Assembly (NCBI GenBank): GCA_014904985.1
Contig: MU128942.1
Location: 277,255-341,254, forward strand
Length of the DNA stretch: 64,000 nucleotides
Source of the DNA: Hydnum rufescens UP504
Lineage: Eukaryota > Basidiomycota > Agaricomycetes > Cantharellales > Hydnaceae
Direction of reading: 5' to 3'
Of the stretch, positions 12,507 through 24,119 are shown one piece after another. The position numbers and the translations under genes are program-made. Positions within the stretch are counted from its first letter, which is position 1; each line of letters opens with the position of its first letter. The notes below the pieces were generated by a model that was not told the DNA's origin, made no database searches, and worked only from the letters and a program-made list of their open reading frames with translations.

Positions 12507-14055
12507 TGTAAGCAGGAGAAAAAGGGGAGATCTCTGCTACAGTCTGTGATATGGAATCGAGAATGAAGAATGGGGGCCACCAAAATAATTCAAATATTCA
12601 GGTCTGGATGTAGGAAGGTCTTTGGTATAGAAGATAATCTGCTGTAAGCAGTGGTTGCCCAAGCAGATGAATAAGGGTGAAATTATGCCACAAATACCAC
12701 ACTCCAAGGTCCTAGCCTTGTGGCCTTAGACAAATTGCAGTAGGAGCAGTGTCCTCAGATGGAATTCACCTGGAAATCCAGCAGCAATACTTCAGTGCTT
12801 CAGACTGGGGAGGGGGAAGACAATGGAATGTTGAACACAATTCACTTAATATACAACCCAGCTATGAGATAAAATATCCTACGGAAGCAGGGGGATAGGG
12901 GAAATGTGTAGAAAAAGGAATAAAGTCAAAAGCTTCAAAACTGACAGAGATATTCAATTTACAAGGCTGGGGATAGGATAAAGCATAAAATGACTATTTC
13001 TCCTTCCCTTTTGGACAGATTCCCTTGAGGAATGGTGGAATAAGTTGTGCTGGATGTCCTGTCCTTTGTATATAAGGCTGCCGGACAATATTTGATATTT
13101 GAAAATTGAAAGGAGGAATGATGTTCTCCTGAGACAAGGAGGAAATTCATATGCAGAACACCGAGTTCTTCTTATTTTGCAATTCCCTTCATACCATTGG
13201 ATAGGCATTTTAAATACCTTTTTTTTGTGAGGTTTTTTCGTGCAAATCCAATCAAAACTGACAGAGAAATTCAAAAAATACATCTTTTGAATGTGAACTA
13301 GCAGGTGGAATCATTCCAGAAGCTTCATTTTCGATCTGATAAACACGTAATCAGTATCATTCGATAGGTATTGATCACAGATTTCAGGGAGTCATATTTT
13401 TGAATTGATCTGACACGAATTGACTTCAAAAAGCGAAAAATACTCCTTAAGAGCATGGATTACATAGTAAAATCATTCTAGAATGTGCAGTTTTAATCAT
13501 ATTGACTCATACTTGGTATCATTGGATAGGTGGAAATCATATCTTTCAGGGAGCTACCTTTCAAGCTGATCTGGTCAAGACTGACAGAGAAATTCCATGA
13601 ATACTCCTTGAGAGTGCTACATTTGCCCCTATTTGATTATGTAATGCATCCACAAGTAGGAATGAAGGCCCAGGTGTGTAATTTGTCATATTACATCATC
13701 ACCATTCATTAGAGCCACCCTTGAGGCAACAAGATTCATATGTGTGGATTGAAGGGGAATTCAAGATGATATACAGAAGGGCAAGTTGAATTGCCAGGTC
13801 CACCATATCATGGCTTATAGTAGGGCATAGATGAATACAGTCCCTGTGGCCTGTTGAAGACCTTGGGAGATTGAATTGTGTACAGGGAGAATGAGCATTC
13901 CATTTACATGTTTTCAAGCATATGGAATTCAGGCTCATTCTTGAACAGACAAAAGAGTTGTTATTTGAACAACATATTGTTACATTTTTAATTCATTCAT
14001 TGGAAAATTCAATGCTGAAAGGGAAGTCTATGTGGCAGGGATTTTTCCCTCCAAC
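12507..14055 (-). repeat. Solo LTR, family B (reverse orientation)
   Basis: Begins TGTAAGCAGG and ends TTTTTCCCTCCAAC, the reverse complement of the GTTGGAGGG start and CTTACA end of the family B LTRs at 39245 and 48086. Internal blocks match in order: the stretch near 12790-12960, ACTGACAGAGA-type blocks at 12940, 13258 and 13590, and the CCTATCGAAT patch near 13360. At 1549 bp it is longer than the others (1356-1383). No PBS or polypurine tract lies next to it, so it is probably solo. I found no clear target duplication. Confidence 0.75.
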
Positions 14056-16109
14056 AATGGGGTGATGCAGTGATGTTGGGTTCCCTGAAGGGGATGAATA
14101 TTGTGGAGAGTCAGCCTGCAAAGACTGGAATGCATTGTGAATGAAGTCAGGGACAGAAGGATCAGAGATAATATGGGATGCTGGATTTCCAAGATGGTCC
14201 ACTTTTGTTTGTAATCCCCCTGGCTCTCATCATCTCACTGCCATGGGGTGAGGAGAACCAGGGGGGGGAATATTTGAGGGAAATGTAGGTGGCTGGGTTT
14301 GTTCATGATACACTTTGCTTCATGAACACAATGAGGTGGTAGCTGCCTAAAGATCCCTGTGGTGTGAAGCATGTGGATTTGAGGAGCCATTTGCTGAAGG
14401 TGGTAGTGTTGAGGTCAAGGAGTGAGATATGTGTAAGATGTGGTTTCCATCATGTTGAACTTGTGGACACTGGGGATGCCAGGTGGTTTCCTTGTGGTGG
14501 GAAGATGTATGAGGATGTGACAAAGTATGTGGAGGAGGTTCTAGTGTCATAGAGGTGGAGGGGTTTGAAACATGGAGTACACAATCCTGATCATGGAGCA
14601 TGTTCAGATGTTGGATGTCTGGGACAAGAGATTCCCATTCCAGTGAATTCAAGTTGCCAATACAATGCCAGTGGCCATGCCCTCATTCAGGATGGCTGCT
14701 CTTTGACATGTCAGACAAGAGTTTGCACTCACAGTTATACCAGAACTCACTGCAAAGGCATTCTGAACCACTGTCATGTTCACCAATTTTGCACAATGTG
14801 CAATGCATGAGATCATATGTAAGGAGGAACAAGACATGCATAAGGCATAAGGAAGACTGAGAAAAGGCACACAGAGGTATGGCAATCATTTTCCACCAGA
14901 GAGACACAGTGGATCAACCTAGAAGTGTGAGGTTGGTCCACCAGGTTTTGCCTCACCAAGTACAAGGCAGAATACAATGCATTGCTAACTAATTACTGAA
15001 CACCATCACCAGTAAGGAGCTCACAGAGCTCTCCAACATCACCCCACACTCCTGACATGTCCCTACCCAGTCCAGCAACTTCATGTCGAAGCATGGCAAT
15101 CTCCAATCAAGTGCTGGCAAGTTCAATTTTCATCTGTTCAAGGATGATGGTAATCTGTGCATTATGAAAGATGGGGTGAGAAATTGATAGTCAAAACAAG
15201 AAAATGAGAGACATAAAACCTTGGATAGGCCTGTGCCAACATCCATCATAATGGGAACTGATGATGAGCCTGAACTTGACTCAAACCTAGCTTCTGGCTT
15301 GATGGGTGATGATGGGTTTGAGGGAGTAGCCTTTAGATGTACTGGCATAGGAGATGCCAAGGGTTTGAACCAGCACTTTGAGGGAGAACCTGAGAAGGAA
15401 CAACCCTATATTAGCCCAAATACAAGGGAGGGAAATGTAGATACATACTGAACACAGAAGCTCTCAGACTCACATCCAAGTCATTGTCTTCATCTACTCC
15501 CCAGCTGCCCCTCTCACTTGCAGACTGGTGGTGTGACCTGCCATCAAAACCATGATTCTGGGGTGGTTGGTTGGCCTAATAGATGCAAACCATGAGATCA
15601 TTGGAGACATTAAGTGCCACTCATTGCAAGATGAACCCAGTCTGAAATGAACCCTATTAAAGTGGGGAGAGACAACAAGCAAGGTTAACATACATAGAAA
15701 GTCACATTTGTTCCATCTGCCACACACATAGAAGTACTTTCCCTTATTTTGCCATCTGGGATCAAAATGAGTCTCACTGATTGTGTGACATGGAAGTAAG
15801 CACATGAGAGTTCAGAAAATAACAACCATGGGGCTCACTAGTAACAGAACAATGGCACAATGGCTTGTTGTCCCTAAAGGTGACATTGTGCTTCTGCACC
15901 CAAACTCCCATGATCAAATCAGATGTTGATGGAGAGAAAACAATGTTGGACAGTTACAATTTGCATCCAACCAAACAGAGTTTGAGTGATAGGGAGGGTG
16001 TACTAGGGAGTGCAAATAAAGTTTATGGTTGATGTCATCTTGAAAAATGGGTGAGATTGGCTCATGTCATGTGAGATCAGGAGCACAAGGACATTTGTTT
16101 ATATGAGTC
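14056..16109. other. Region with unrecognised short ORFs
   Basis: Minus-strand ORFs at 13993-14202 and 14347-14652 are Ser/Pro/His-rich without motifs. Apart from the weak zinc-finger-like ORF at 15494-15805, nothing is recognisable. Confidence 0.35.
15494..15805 (-). CDS. Short ORF with a weak GRF-zinc-finger-like segment
   Basis: The N-terminal half reads CHTISETHFDP, then NKGKYFYVCG, then NKCDFL. This resembles the GxxFYxC...CxFF core of GRF zinc fingers but lacks convincing first cysteine spacing. The remainder is hydrophobic and may not be coding. It could be an exon of a decayed transposon gene. Confidence 0.2.
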   Translation of the reverse strand: MCLLPCHTISETHFDPRWQNKGKYFYVCGRWNKCDFLCMLTLLVVSPHFNRVHFRLGSSCNEWHLMSPMISWFASIRPTNHPRIMVLMAGHTTSLQVRGAAGE

Positions 16110-16517
16110 CTGTTCTGCTTCCCACTCCCTTGGGGGAAGACCAAGATGCACAAAACACAACAGTATGCCAGCCTAGATCATGAGACAATTATCAAGAGAA
16201 CAGTGGGAGCAGACAGGATCCTATAGCAAGAGGTTGCATGGCTAGAGTAGGGGTGGGGTTGTGCAGGAAGGGTTGGGAGAAACAACAGTAGGGGTGGGTG
16301 ACCCCATGAAGGTGAAAGAAAGACCAGAGCAAGACCTGGGTGAGCCCAAAGCTTTGATTCCAGACCAAAAGCTTGCCCAGCCCTCTTGGAAGCTAATATC
16401 AGCTTACCCAAGCCACTGTGGGGCTTCCATAGGCCAATTTCGAGCTTACCCAGGCCTACATCCTCAGAGCTTCTTGGGGGCTACTGCCCCCAAACCCCCA
16501 GTATTTTTAAGGGGGAC
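16110..16517 (+). repeat. Dispersed repeat R, copy 1 (truncated by chromovirus A)
   Basis: About 400 bp that is the reverse complement of 38095-38530, with shared blocks including CTATAGCAAGAGGTTGC, AGCCCAAAGCTTTGATTCC and CTAATATCAGCTTACCC. Alignment stops at TTAAGGGGGAC (16517), where the chromovirus LTR starts. In the copy at 38 kb the same site continues uninterrupted, so the LTR element inserted here. The continuation is not found beyond 24119, which implies a later deletion. Confidence 0.8.
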
Positions 16518-17177
16518 TGTCAGGGCCATGCTGTGACGAGAGCACCAAACAAATATAAACACAGATAATTCTGGCTAAGTCCAGTGTAAGTCTGGCTAAG
16601 TCTGGGAGAATCTGGGAAAGAATGAGATAACGAGGATAGGAGGGGATGGAGAGGTAGTCCAGCAGCCCAGAGGGGACTAGGTGGAAATGAGCACAGTGGT
16701 CCTTAAGCTCATAGAGTCAACTGGAAAGTACTCAGACCTGTAGTCTGGAGTAACAGCGGAAATCCTGAGATTATGTAATATGAATACAGAATACATGAAG
16801 GCTGACCTGTACTCTGGAGTAACAGCAGAAATCCTGAGAGACCAAAGCTGGGGTCTCTGGACTTCACTCTCAGACTACTTATACATGATGACTATACTAT
16901 GGGGAGTGATTGCTAAACTGGGGATGGTTACAAGGGGGACAGGAACAGGAACAGGAACTCAGCCAGGGGCAAACCAGGAGCAATGGGAAATGAAAGGGAA
17001 ATGAAACCAAGATAGGGGTGGACCAGAGTCAAACTGGAATCAAGCCGGAAGCAAAGTGGACTTGGGTGAAGGAAATAAGCAGATAACTGGACTGGAGGTG
17101 GGTGGACAAGGACCAGAGTGATCTGGAGTGGACCAGAGTTGACCAGAGTAAGGGGCAAACAGGGGAAAACCCTGACA
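16518..17177 (-). repeat. 3' LTR of chromovirus A (660 bp)
   Basis: Bounded by TGTCAGGG and CCCTGACA (perfect 8-bp inverted ends). It aligns along its whole length with the intact solo LTR at 26302-26960. Most differences are places where the solo copy has CG and this copy has TG or CA. It contains a TATAAG box (minus; forward CTTATA at 16878-16883) and the predicted start motif (forward AGACCAAAGCT at 16839-16849). Confidence 0.9.
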
Positions 17178-17195
17178 TCACCCCCCTCTTAGGGC
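17178..17195 (-). promoter_or_regulatory. Polypurine tract of chromovirus A
   Basis: On the minus strand the sequence just before the 3' LTR reads AAGAGGGGGGTGA, the expected position and composition for plus-strand priming in an LTR retrotransposon. Confidence 0.75.
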
Positions 17196-17226
17196 TGATC
17201 ATCCCGATTGGCCAGAGGAGCAGGGA

Positions 17227-20200
17227 TCAATGGGTTGACCAGTCCAGGAGGTCTGCAGGGGGTTCAGTTAGGAGTGGACATGTCCAGAACCCAATGGAGG
17301 AGAAGTCAATGGCACTGATCCATTGTGGAGCTTCCGGATGAGCAAGGTCGAACTCTGCGACAACTTCCAGGGCATTACCTAGATTGGTCTCTGGAAGCCA
17401 TTGGTTCTCCAAGGGTGGGTAGCCTTTCCATTTCACCAAGTACTGGAGTCGGCCTCAGAAATAGCAGGAGTTTTCAATCCATTCCACCTCATACTCTTCC
17501 TCACCACCATGGAGGATAGGAGGCAGAGGATGTGCAACACAATCCATAATTGGGTCAGGCTGGAAAGGGCAGAGTTTTGAGACATGGAACACTGGGTGGA
17601 CTCGCATGGAGGAGGGAAGTTTGAGCCAGATAGCAGAGTGGGAGATCACCTTGTCTACTTTGTATGGGCCTAACCACTTGTCCAAGAGTTTCCGGGCTGG
17701 GCGGTGTTGGAGGGATAAAATCCCATTACATACATACCTCATCCGGGCCCAACTACCTCCTCAAACAAATCCATTTTTCTACATTTCTCTCATATCCACA
17801 CTTGTTATTCCTCTGGCCGTCAAATAGCATGGATTCACACCCCAGGATCCATGGTCCTTTTTACTTTTCCTCCACCCTAAATACAAGACAATTATTTGTC
17901 CATCCTTGGCACTTCAACAGGCCATCCAATTTGTACTTATTTCCAAGCCAGTTCAACCAGGCTATAGCAATTCAACTTGCTTACTTTTGTCCATCTATTG
18001 TATCACCATCGGCATATCCAATTGCCTCAAGGGTGGTATTTTACCTTGGATTATGTAACACGACTCCCACTTTGACTCGTGGACTTGTCACATGTTGAAT
18101 AGGGGCTATTCCAATACTCTCAAGGAGTATTTTGTGAATATCTCCACCAATTTTGATCGGATCGACTCAGCAAGACAGCACCCAGAAAGCTACGATTAAT
18201 ACCTGTCTAACGGTATCACACACGCGTTTATCAAATGCGAACTGCATCCTCCAGGTCGATTTTACCTCATGTTCCACACTATTCTTCAGTATTTCGCGAA
18301 TAACTCCATCAGTTTTGATCCAATTTGTTCGAAACGACCACCCCTGGAAAGACGCTGAAAATCCACATCGAACAGTACCAAGGTCAAAACGAGCGGATAA
18401 GAATTCGGTGTTCTGTAATTTAGTCTCCCCATGGCTCATTTCACTTTTACCTCCGCTTTTCTGATTACTAAAGGCAATTATGGTTCCGGCACCCTATGTC
18501 CGATGGAGGGTACATCTAGGGCGACCAGTTCCACCTTTCCCCAAGGGATTTTGTTCAGTAGGAGAGGAGGAATACCTTGGTTAAGCCATATTCCCCTATT
18601 CTGACTTGATATTGGAATATCTCCTTCAGTTTTGAAGCTTTTGACTTGATCTCCTTTTCATCATTTTCGCCTTAATCCCACCGTTTTGCCGGTTACCATG
18701 GCATTTTTCTGTGATGTATATTAAGCACAGGAGATGCGAATTTCTATCGTCTTTCCCCCCATCCCCAGTTGAAAAGCTAGTTGAACTGCTGCTGGTGTTA
18801 GGGTAAATTCCAAAACTCAACCCCACTTATCACACTTTTGATAGGCTCTCAAGAGGAGGACCTAGGGTGTGATTCCCTGATTTAACAACCCCTTCATTTA
18901 TTGTCTGGATAGGCTCTGTCTATACAGGACAATTTCACCCATTCAAAGACCCTTCTTTCCCTCAGACCCCAACATTCGGATTGGCCCTGTGATCCCCATT
19001 CTTTGTCCTTGTTTCCATTTTGTGGACTGTAGCTGGATTCATCTACCATTTCCCACCTACAGCAGTCAATGGAAATGTTGTGAGCATCCAGCCATACCAA
19101 GTCTCCAACTGCATACTCCAGGGCTTCTGTCTGGTGAGCATCATAGTGATGAGCCATGTCCTTGGCTGCTTGGCAGAGAGCAGACTGGGCTTCCTCAGAG
19201 GTTTTCTGCATCCATGTGACAAAGTCTGTGGCTGCTTCAACAACTCCAGGGCAGATTGGTTCAGTACCAAGGTGAGGTTCTTGGCCAGAGTCAAGGTGGA
19301 ATGGGGCTTCCCGGGTGGAGGAGTGAACCCAGTTATTGTATGCAAACTCCGCCATAGGGAGCCAGTCTGCCCAATCATTTTGTCTGTGGTTGACAAAGAT
19401 CTGGAGGTACTGCTTGATCTCCTGATTGAATTGCTCCATCTGTCCATCTGTCTGGGGTGGAATGCTGTGGAGAAGTTGGTTTTTAACTCCAAGGAGCGAA
19501 TTGAGTTCCTTCATGAACTTCGAGGTGAATGTGGTGCCCCGATCACTGATGATGGTCTCTGGAAGGCTGTGGTGCCTCCAGACATTGTCTCAGAAAAGGT
19601 GGGCAACTCTGGTGGAGTCCACTGTGGTCATCATGGGCATCACATGAATCTGTTTGGAGAGTCAGTCAATGATGATCATCACACTGTCAAATCCATGCGA
19701 CTCCAGGAGCTCTGTGATCATGTCCACTGATATGACTTGCCATTGGCGGTCTGGGACTGGATTAGGGTGGAGAGTTCTGGATGGTTTGGATGGGAAGGTT
19801 TTGGTCCAATTGCAGGTGTCACAGGTGGAAACATAGGTTGCAACATACCATGACATCCCCAGCCACCAGTAGTGGTGAGACACAAGTTCATATGTCTTCC
19901 ATTGTCCAGGGTGGCCTGTGGTTGGGGTGTTGTGGTGTTCATGGACTAGGTCATGATGGAGTTTGGAGTCCAGTGGAACATAGACACATCCGCAGAAAAG
20001 GACCAGAGACCCTTGGAGTTCCCAATCTTTCAGGTGGGCCTTCGGGCTGTCTCCATTTAACTCCTTGATGATCTGGACTACTTTGTCATCAATCTCTGTT
20101 GCCCTTTTGATCTGAGCTATCAAGCTCTGACTAGGTCCTTCCACTGCCACAACCTCTGTGGTGTCTAGGGCATGGGACTGGAAAGCGGTCAGCTTCAGTA

Positions 20201-22270
20201 GGACTACATTGGAGTTATCAGAGTCTCCTCATGGATGGTCTGGGCACTGTGAAAGAGTGTCCAGTTTCCCTGACTGTGATCTGGAGCGGTGCTGGAGGGT
20301 GAAGTTGAACCAGGAAAGGAAAATATTCCAGCAGGCTTGTCTCCAATTCAGCTTCTGTGCAGTCTGGAAGTACTGAAGGTTCTGGTGGTCTGCCAAGATC
20401 TCAATTGGATGTGGAGAGCCCTCTAGGTAGTGTCTCCATGCCTCCAGAGCTCGGATAATGGCCATGAGCTCCTTGTCATAGATGTCATAATTCCTCTTGG
20501 CCTCTGACAGACTTTTTGATAGGAAACCTACAGGGTGCCACTTTCCATCCTCTTGGAGCTGGGAGAGTACTGCTCTGGTTGCATATCCGGAGGCATCAGC
20601 TTCCACTCAGAAGTGTCCAGACTCAGAGGGAAAGACTAGGATTGGTGCAGAGGTGACAAGGGATTTCAGTTTGATGAAGGCATTACATTCAGCATCAGCC
20701 CATTGGAAGGGAGTGTCCTTCTGGGTGAGATCATTCAAAGGTCTGGCAACCTTAGCGAAATCCTGGATGAACTGGCAGTAGAAGTTGATGAATCCAAGGA
20801 ATGACTGCATCTCCTTCAGGTTCTTGGGTTCCAGCCACTCCATTACACCTGCAACCTTGATAGGGTCCATCTCCACATGATCCAGGGTGAACACCATCCC
20901 TAGATACTCAATCCAGTCCTGGAAAAACTCACACTTTTCTGGTTTCAAGAAGAGGTTGTTCTCCTGGAGTGTCTGCAGGATCCCTTGGACACTGTGGACA
21001 TACTCCTCCCAGGTCTTGGCAAAGCTTAGGATGTCATCCAGATATACAATGCACACTCCATTGTCGATCCATTCCCAGAGGATGTCATTGATCATGTTCT
21101 GGAAGGTGCCCAGAGAGTTGCAAAGTCCAAAGAACATGACCAAGGGTTCAAACAGTCCTCAGTTAGTCCAGAAAGCTGCTTTCCATTCTTCTCCATCTGC
21201 CATCCAGATATTCTGGAAGCCCCACCACAAGTCCAGTTTCCCAAACACTTTGGCTCCTTGGAGTTGGTCAATGACATCAGAGATCAGAGGTAAGGGGTAT
21301 GCATTATTGACCATGATGTCATTGAGTTTCCAGTAGTCCTGGACTAGCTGAAAACCTCCATCTTTTTTCTTCATGAAGAACACTGGGGCAGCCATAGGGG
21401 ATTTGGAAGGGTGGATCTGACCAGAGGCCAGGTTTTCCTTCAGGAAGTCATCAAGTTCTTTTTCTCTGCTGGGGAGAGTGGGAAGAGTTTGGCTGGGGAG
21501 GTAGCTGGACTCCCTCATTAAACTCAATGTGGTGATCCCACAGTTTCCGGCCAGGGAGCTGATCAAAGGAATCTTTGGAAAACACATCTTGGAAGTCATG
21601 GAATTCCTCCAGGACAAGCTCCTCGAATGTCTTCACTGGCTCATTTGCTTTGGCTTTCGCAGCCTCCGCCAGTCTCTGAGAAGGGATGCTCGTTGCTCGG
21701 ACAATCTCAGAGTGTTCAGTGTCACTGGGGAAGTAAGCTGCAAAGATGGCATCTCCTTTTTCCAGTGTCAGGGACTCATTAATGTCGTTGGCATCATCCT
21801 CCATAGGAGTGGGAGGTGTCCAGGGTTCTTCCAATGTCTTCCTGAAGGTTCTCCCTTGCCAACGCTCTGCATTCCGCATCTTCCGGATCACTATGTGACA
21901 GTCAGATGGACACCAGGTCAGTGTGACTTCCCCAGTTGTCCAGTCAATCTCCGGGTTGTGATGGTGAAGCCATGTGTGCCCTATAATCAGCTTGGTTTTC
22001 CCCAGTCCGATCACAGAGAACACTACCCACTCGGAGTGATCATTGATTCAGAGGATGACCTCAACCTCTTCACAGACAGACCCCATTTCATTCAGTGTTC
22101 CATCAACATTGTAGACAGGGATCGGGCATGCAAGGGGTCATATGTCTAGACCATTTTCCTTTGCAAAGGTCAGGTCCATGAACATTCCAGTGGCTCCGGA
22201 GTCCAGTAGGGCCTTTCCGGCACAGATCACTCTGGTCCACAGTGATTGGATTTTCACCTTGATCTCTGTG
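17227..22270 (-). pseudogene. Chromovirus A pol: protease, RT, RNase H, integrase, chromodomain
   Basis: Minus strand, in order. Protease: ALLDSGATGMF near 22180-22215, followed by a TGA at 22138-22140. RT: QDYWKLN, then VYLDDIL with the catalytic YLDD near 21035. RNase H: EADAS, KELMAI and ADHQNL at 20230-20600. Integrase: HHCC zinc finger with CDTC near 19800, then SVDM, SDRGTTF and QMEQFNQE. A GPY/F module is at 17455-17742 and a chromodomain (VKWKGYPPLENQWLPE) ends the protein near 17227. Stops at 17455, 19662, 20229, 20607, 21159 and 22138 are all TGA where Arg is usual. WWGF, NIWM and AFWTN show CGG-to-TGG (R to W). Catalytic residues look intact. The integrase is split by a nested LTR at 17706-19061. 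Confidence 0.88.
17706..19061 (+). repeat. Nested solo LTR, family B, with 5-bp target duplication
   Basis: Begins GTTGGAGGGATAAAATCCC and ends CACCTACA; it matches the family B LTRs throughout but is a distinct subfamily. It lies inside chromovirus A integrase. Removing it together with one copy of the flanking 5 bp restores the reading frame through the region just before the GPY/F module. The duplication reads GCGGT (17701-17705) and GCAGT (19062-19066), differing only by CG to CA. It keeps more CpG than its host element, consistent with later insertion. Confidence 0.85.
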
Positions 22271-22451
22271 GCTCATCTGGGGTCTTCGGAAAGGAGGCAG
22301 ATAGAAGGGGGAGGGTTATAGACAGGGTCAACCTCAGTTGATACACTTTCAGATTCATCACTCTCATCGTTGGAGAAAAACATGTCATTTCCAACTCCAT
22401 ATGTACAGTTTTTGAGAGAGGAGAATCTGTTGGTCAGGCAGGACACATCCT

Positions 22452-23606
22452 TCACTGCTGACCATTGGGAAAATCCTGCAGAGGTGATCCCTGGGCTTCT
22501 GAGGCATTCTTTGGAGCTGGGAATAGTTTCCATAACTCCTCATGGATGATTGCTCCAATGTCTTCTGTGGTGTGGATGAGTTGGTGTGACTTCTGTGGAT
22601 GGGGACAGTCACAAGAGATGTGTCCCAACTCTTGACAGTTATAACACCACCATGCCTCTTGTTTCTGAGTTGAGTCTACATCCATGGGAGTGAATGAAGT
22701 CAACAAGGGTGTTGGTGCAGGAGGGAGTGTGGTTGGTCTGGGAGTGATGGGTGCTGCTGTCCGGGGTTTCTCCATGGATGTCAGGGGGTTTCTCAGAGTG
22801 TATGGGGTTGTACCAGACGTGGCTTGTCAGAACTGGAGATATAGGTTATCCAGATGCCATGCTGTGTCCTGCCACCCTCCGAGTGTCTCTGGCAGATCAC
22901 TGAGGTGCATTTTTTCCAACAGTCTTTCGTTGAGGCCCCACTGATATGCATCAATCAATGCTTCCTCTCTAAATCTGGTCTGTCCTGCCAAGGCATCAAA
23001 ATGCATGGTGTATTCCTCCACAGACATCTTCCCTTGTTTCAGATTCCAGAGTTGGGATCATGCAGTGAACTCCTGGTCTGGTTCTCCGAAAGCACTTTCA
23101 AAGGCAACTAGGAACCCTTCAAAGGTCTCATATGGATTGTGGGTTTCCGGATCTAGGAAGGAGGTGGAGAGACTTTCTGCCCATGCTCTGGCAGTTCCAT
23201 CCTTCATCCAGGAGAGTGTGTAAAGGATTTTGTGCAACTCTGTCAGATAGACTCTAGGTTGGAGGGCAATGTTCAGCTGGATGGAGCATAGGAAACTCTC
23301 CGTTTTCCCCTGATCGCCAGAGAATGGTTTGGGGTCAGCCCCCTTGGCCTCATGAGCAGACTGGGTAGGCAGAGGGTGCTGCTGGAGTGTCTGCTGGACT
23401 GCAGCCAACACAAAGCCAGCGACATGCATCCCTTGGTTCCGCATGTCATCCAGCTCCTCATGGAGGGCAGCATTTTGTTGTTGGAGTTGGGTGAGGAGGT
23501 GTTGGAGGTGGTCGGCAGTAATGGCTACTGGAGCACCATCAGACATTTCGGAATGAGGAGTAGGAGGGAAATCGGTGATACTAAGCAATCCAGATGGTGG
23601 GCTCAT
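22452..23606 (-). pseudogene. Chromovirus A gag
   Basis: The likely start is the ATG at 23606 (MSPPSGLL...). A leucine/glutamine-rich coiled coil (LQHLLTQLQQQNAALHEEL) is followed by a capsid-like region (AWAESLSTSFLD, then FLVAFESAFGEPD). A CCHC zinc knuckle (CYNCQELGHISCDC) lies near 22610-22655. Gag is broken into three frames between 23058, 22827 and 22452. An ATG 30 nt upstream (23636) lies inside the LTR but is GTG in the intact LTR copy, so it is a product of decay rather than the real start. Confidence 0.8.
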
Positions 23607-23624
23607 GAGAGAGCTTTGGTCTTC
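23607..23624 (-). promoter_or_regulatory. 18-nt leader with predicted self-priming site
   Basis: Only 18 nt separate the 5' LTR from the gag ATG. On the minus strand they contain AGACCAAAGCT (23622-23612), starting 2 nt after the LTR. This is the exact complement of AGCTTTGGTCT at 23956-23946 inside the LTR. No TGG-type tRNA binding site is present. Confidence 0.7.
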
Positions 23625-24119
23625 TGTCAGGGCCATGCTGCAATGAGAGCACCAAACAAATATAAACACAGATAATTCTGGCTAAGTCTGGTGTAAGTCC
23701 AGCTAAGTCCAGGAGAATCCAGGCAAGAATGAGATAATGAGGATAGGAGGGGATGGAGAGGTAGTCCAGTGGCCTGGAGGGGACTAGGCAGAAATGAGCA
23801 CAGCAGTCCTTAAGCTCACAGAGTCAACTGGAAAGTACTTGGACCTGTAGTCCGGAGTAACAGCGGAAATCCTGAGATTATGTAATATGAATACGGAATA
23901 CATGAAGGCTGACCTGTACTCTGGAGTAACAGCAGAAATCCTGAGAGACCAAAGCTGGGGTCTCTGGACTTCACTCTCAGACTACTTATACATGATGCCT
24001 ATACTACAGGGGAGTGATCGCTAAACTGGGGATGGTTACAAGGGGGACAGGAACAGGAACAGGAACTTAGCCAGGGGCAAGCCAGGAGCAATGGGAAATG
24101 AAAGGGAAATGAAACCAAG
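23625..24119 (-). repeat. 5' LTR of chromovirus A, outer end deleted
   Basis: Inner end TGTCAGGGCC at 23625; homology to the other LTRs runs to GAAACCAAG (24119) and then stops, about 165 bp short. It differs from the 3' LTR mostly at decayed CpG sites (for example TGACG versus CAATG where the intact copy has CGACG). Confidence 0.85.
23956..23990 (-). promoter_or_regulatory. Chromovirus A core promoter: TATA box and predicted start
   Basis: On the minus strand TATAAG begins at 23990 and the predicted transcript start (AGCTTTGGTCT) is at 23956, 34 nt later. The same motif pair with the same 34-nt spacing occurs in the other two LTRs (16883/16849 and 26667/26633). The start is inferred from the complementarity, not from transcript data. 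Confidence 0.6.

Larger units (their letters stand above)
16518..24119 (-). mobile_element. Chromovirus A: Ty3/gypsy LTR retrotransposon, 5' LTR truncated
   Basis: LTR (16518-17177), polypurine tract, chromodomain, integrase, RNase H, RT, protease, gag, then an LTR (23625-24119), all read on the minus strand. Order and chromodomain place it in the chromoviruses of Ty3/gypsy. The 5' LTR lacks its outer 165 bp or so, so no target duplication can be checked; GGGAC (16513-16517) would be the left copy. A family B solo LTR is nested inside integrase. Coding regions carry many TGA stops and R-to-W/Q/C changes of CpG origin. Confidence 0.9.

Noticed and set aside
23607..23624. tRNA primer-binding site for chromovirus A
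   Set aside because: No TGG-initiated complement to a tRNA 3' end occurs in the 18-nt leader; the internal 11-nt complementarity explains the site better.
16518..24119. Classical Neurospora-type RIP (CpA preference)
   Set aside because: The visible changes are at CpG in both strands. CpA sites are abundant and the LTRs are not depleted in CA.
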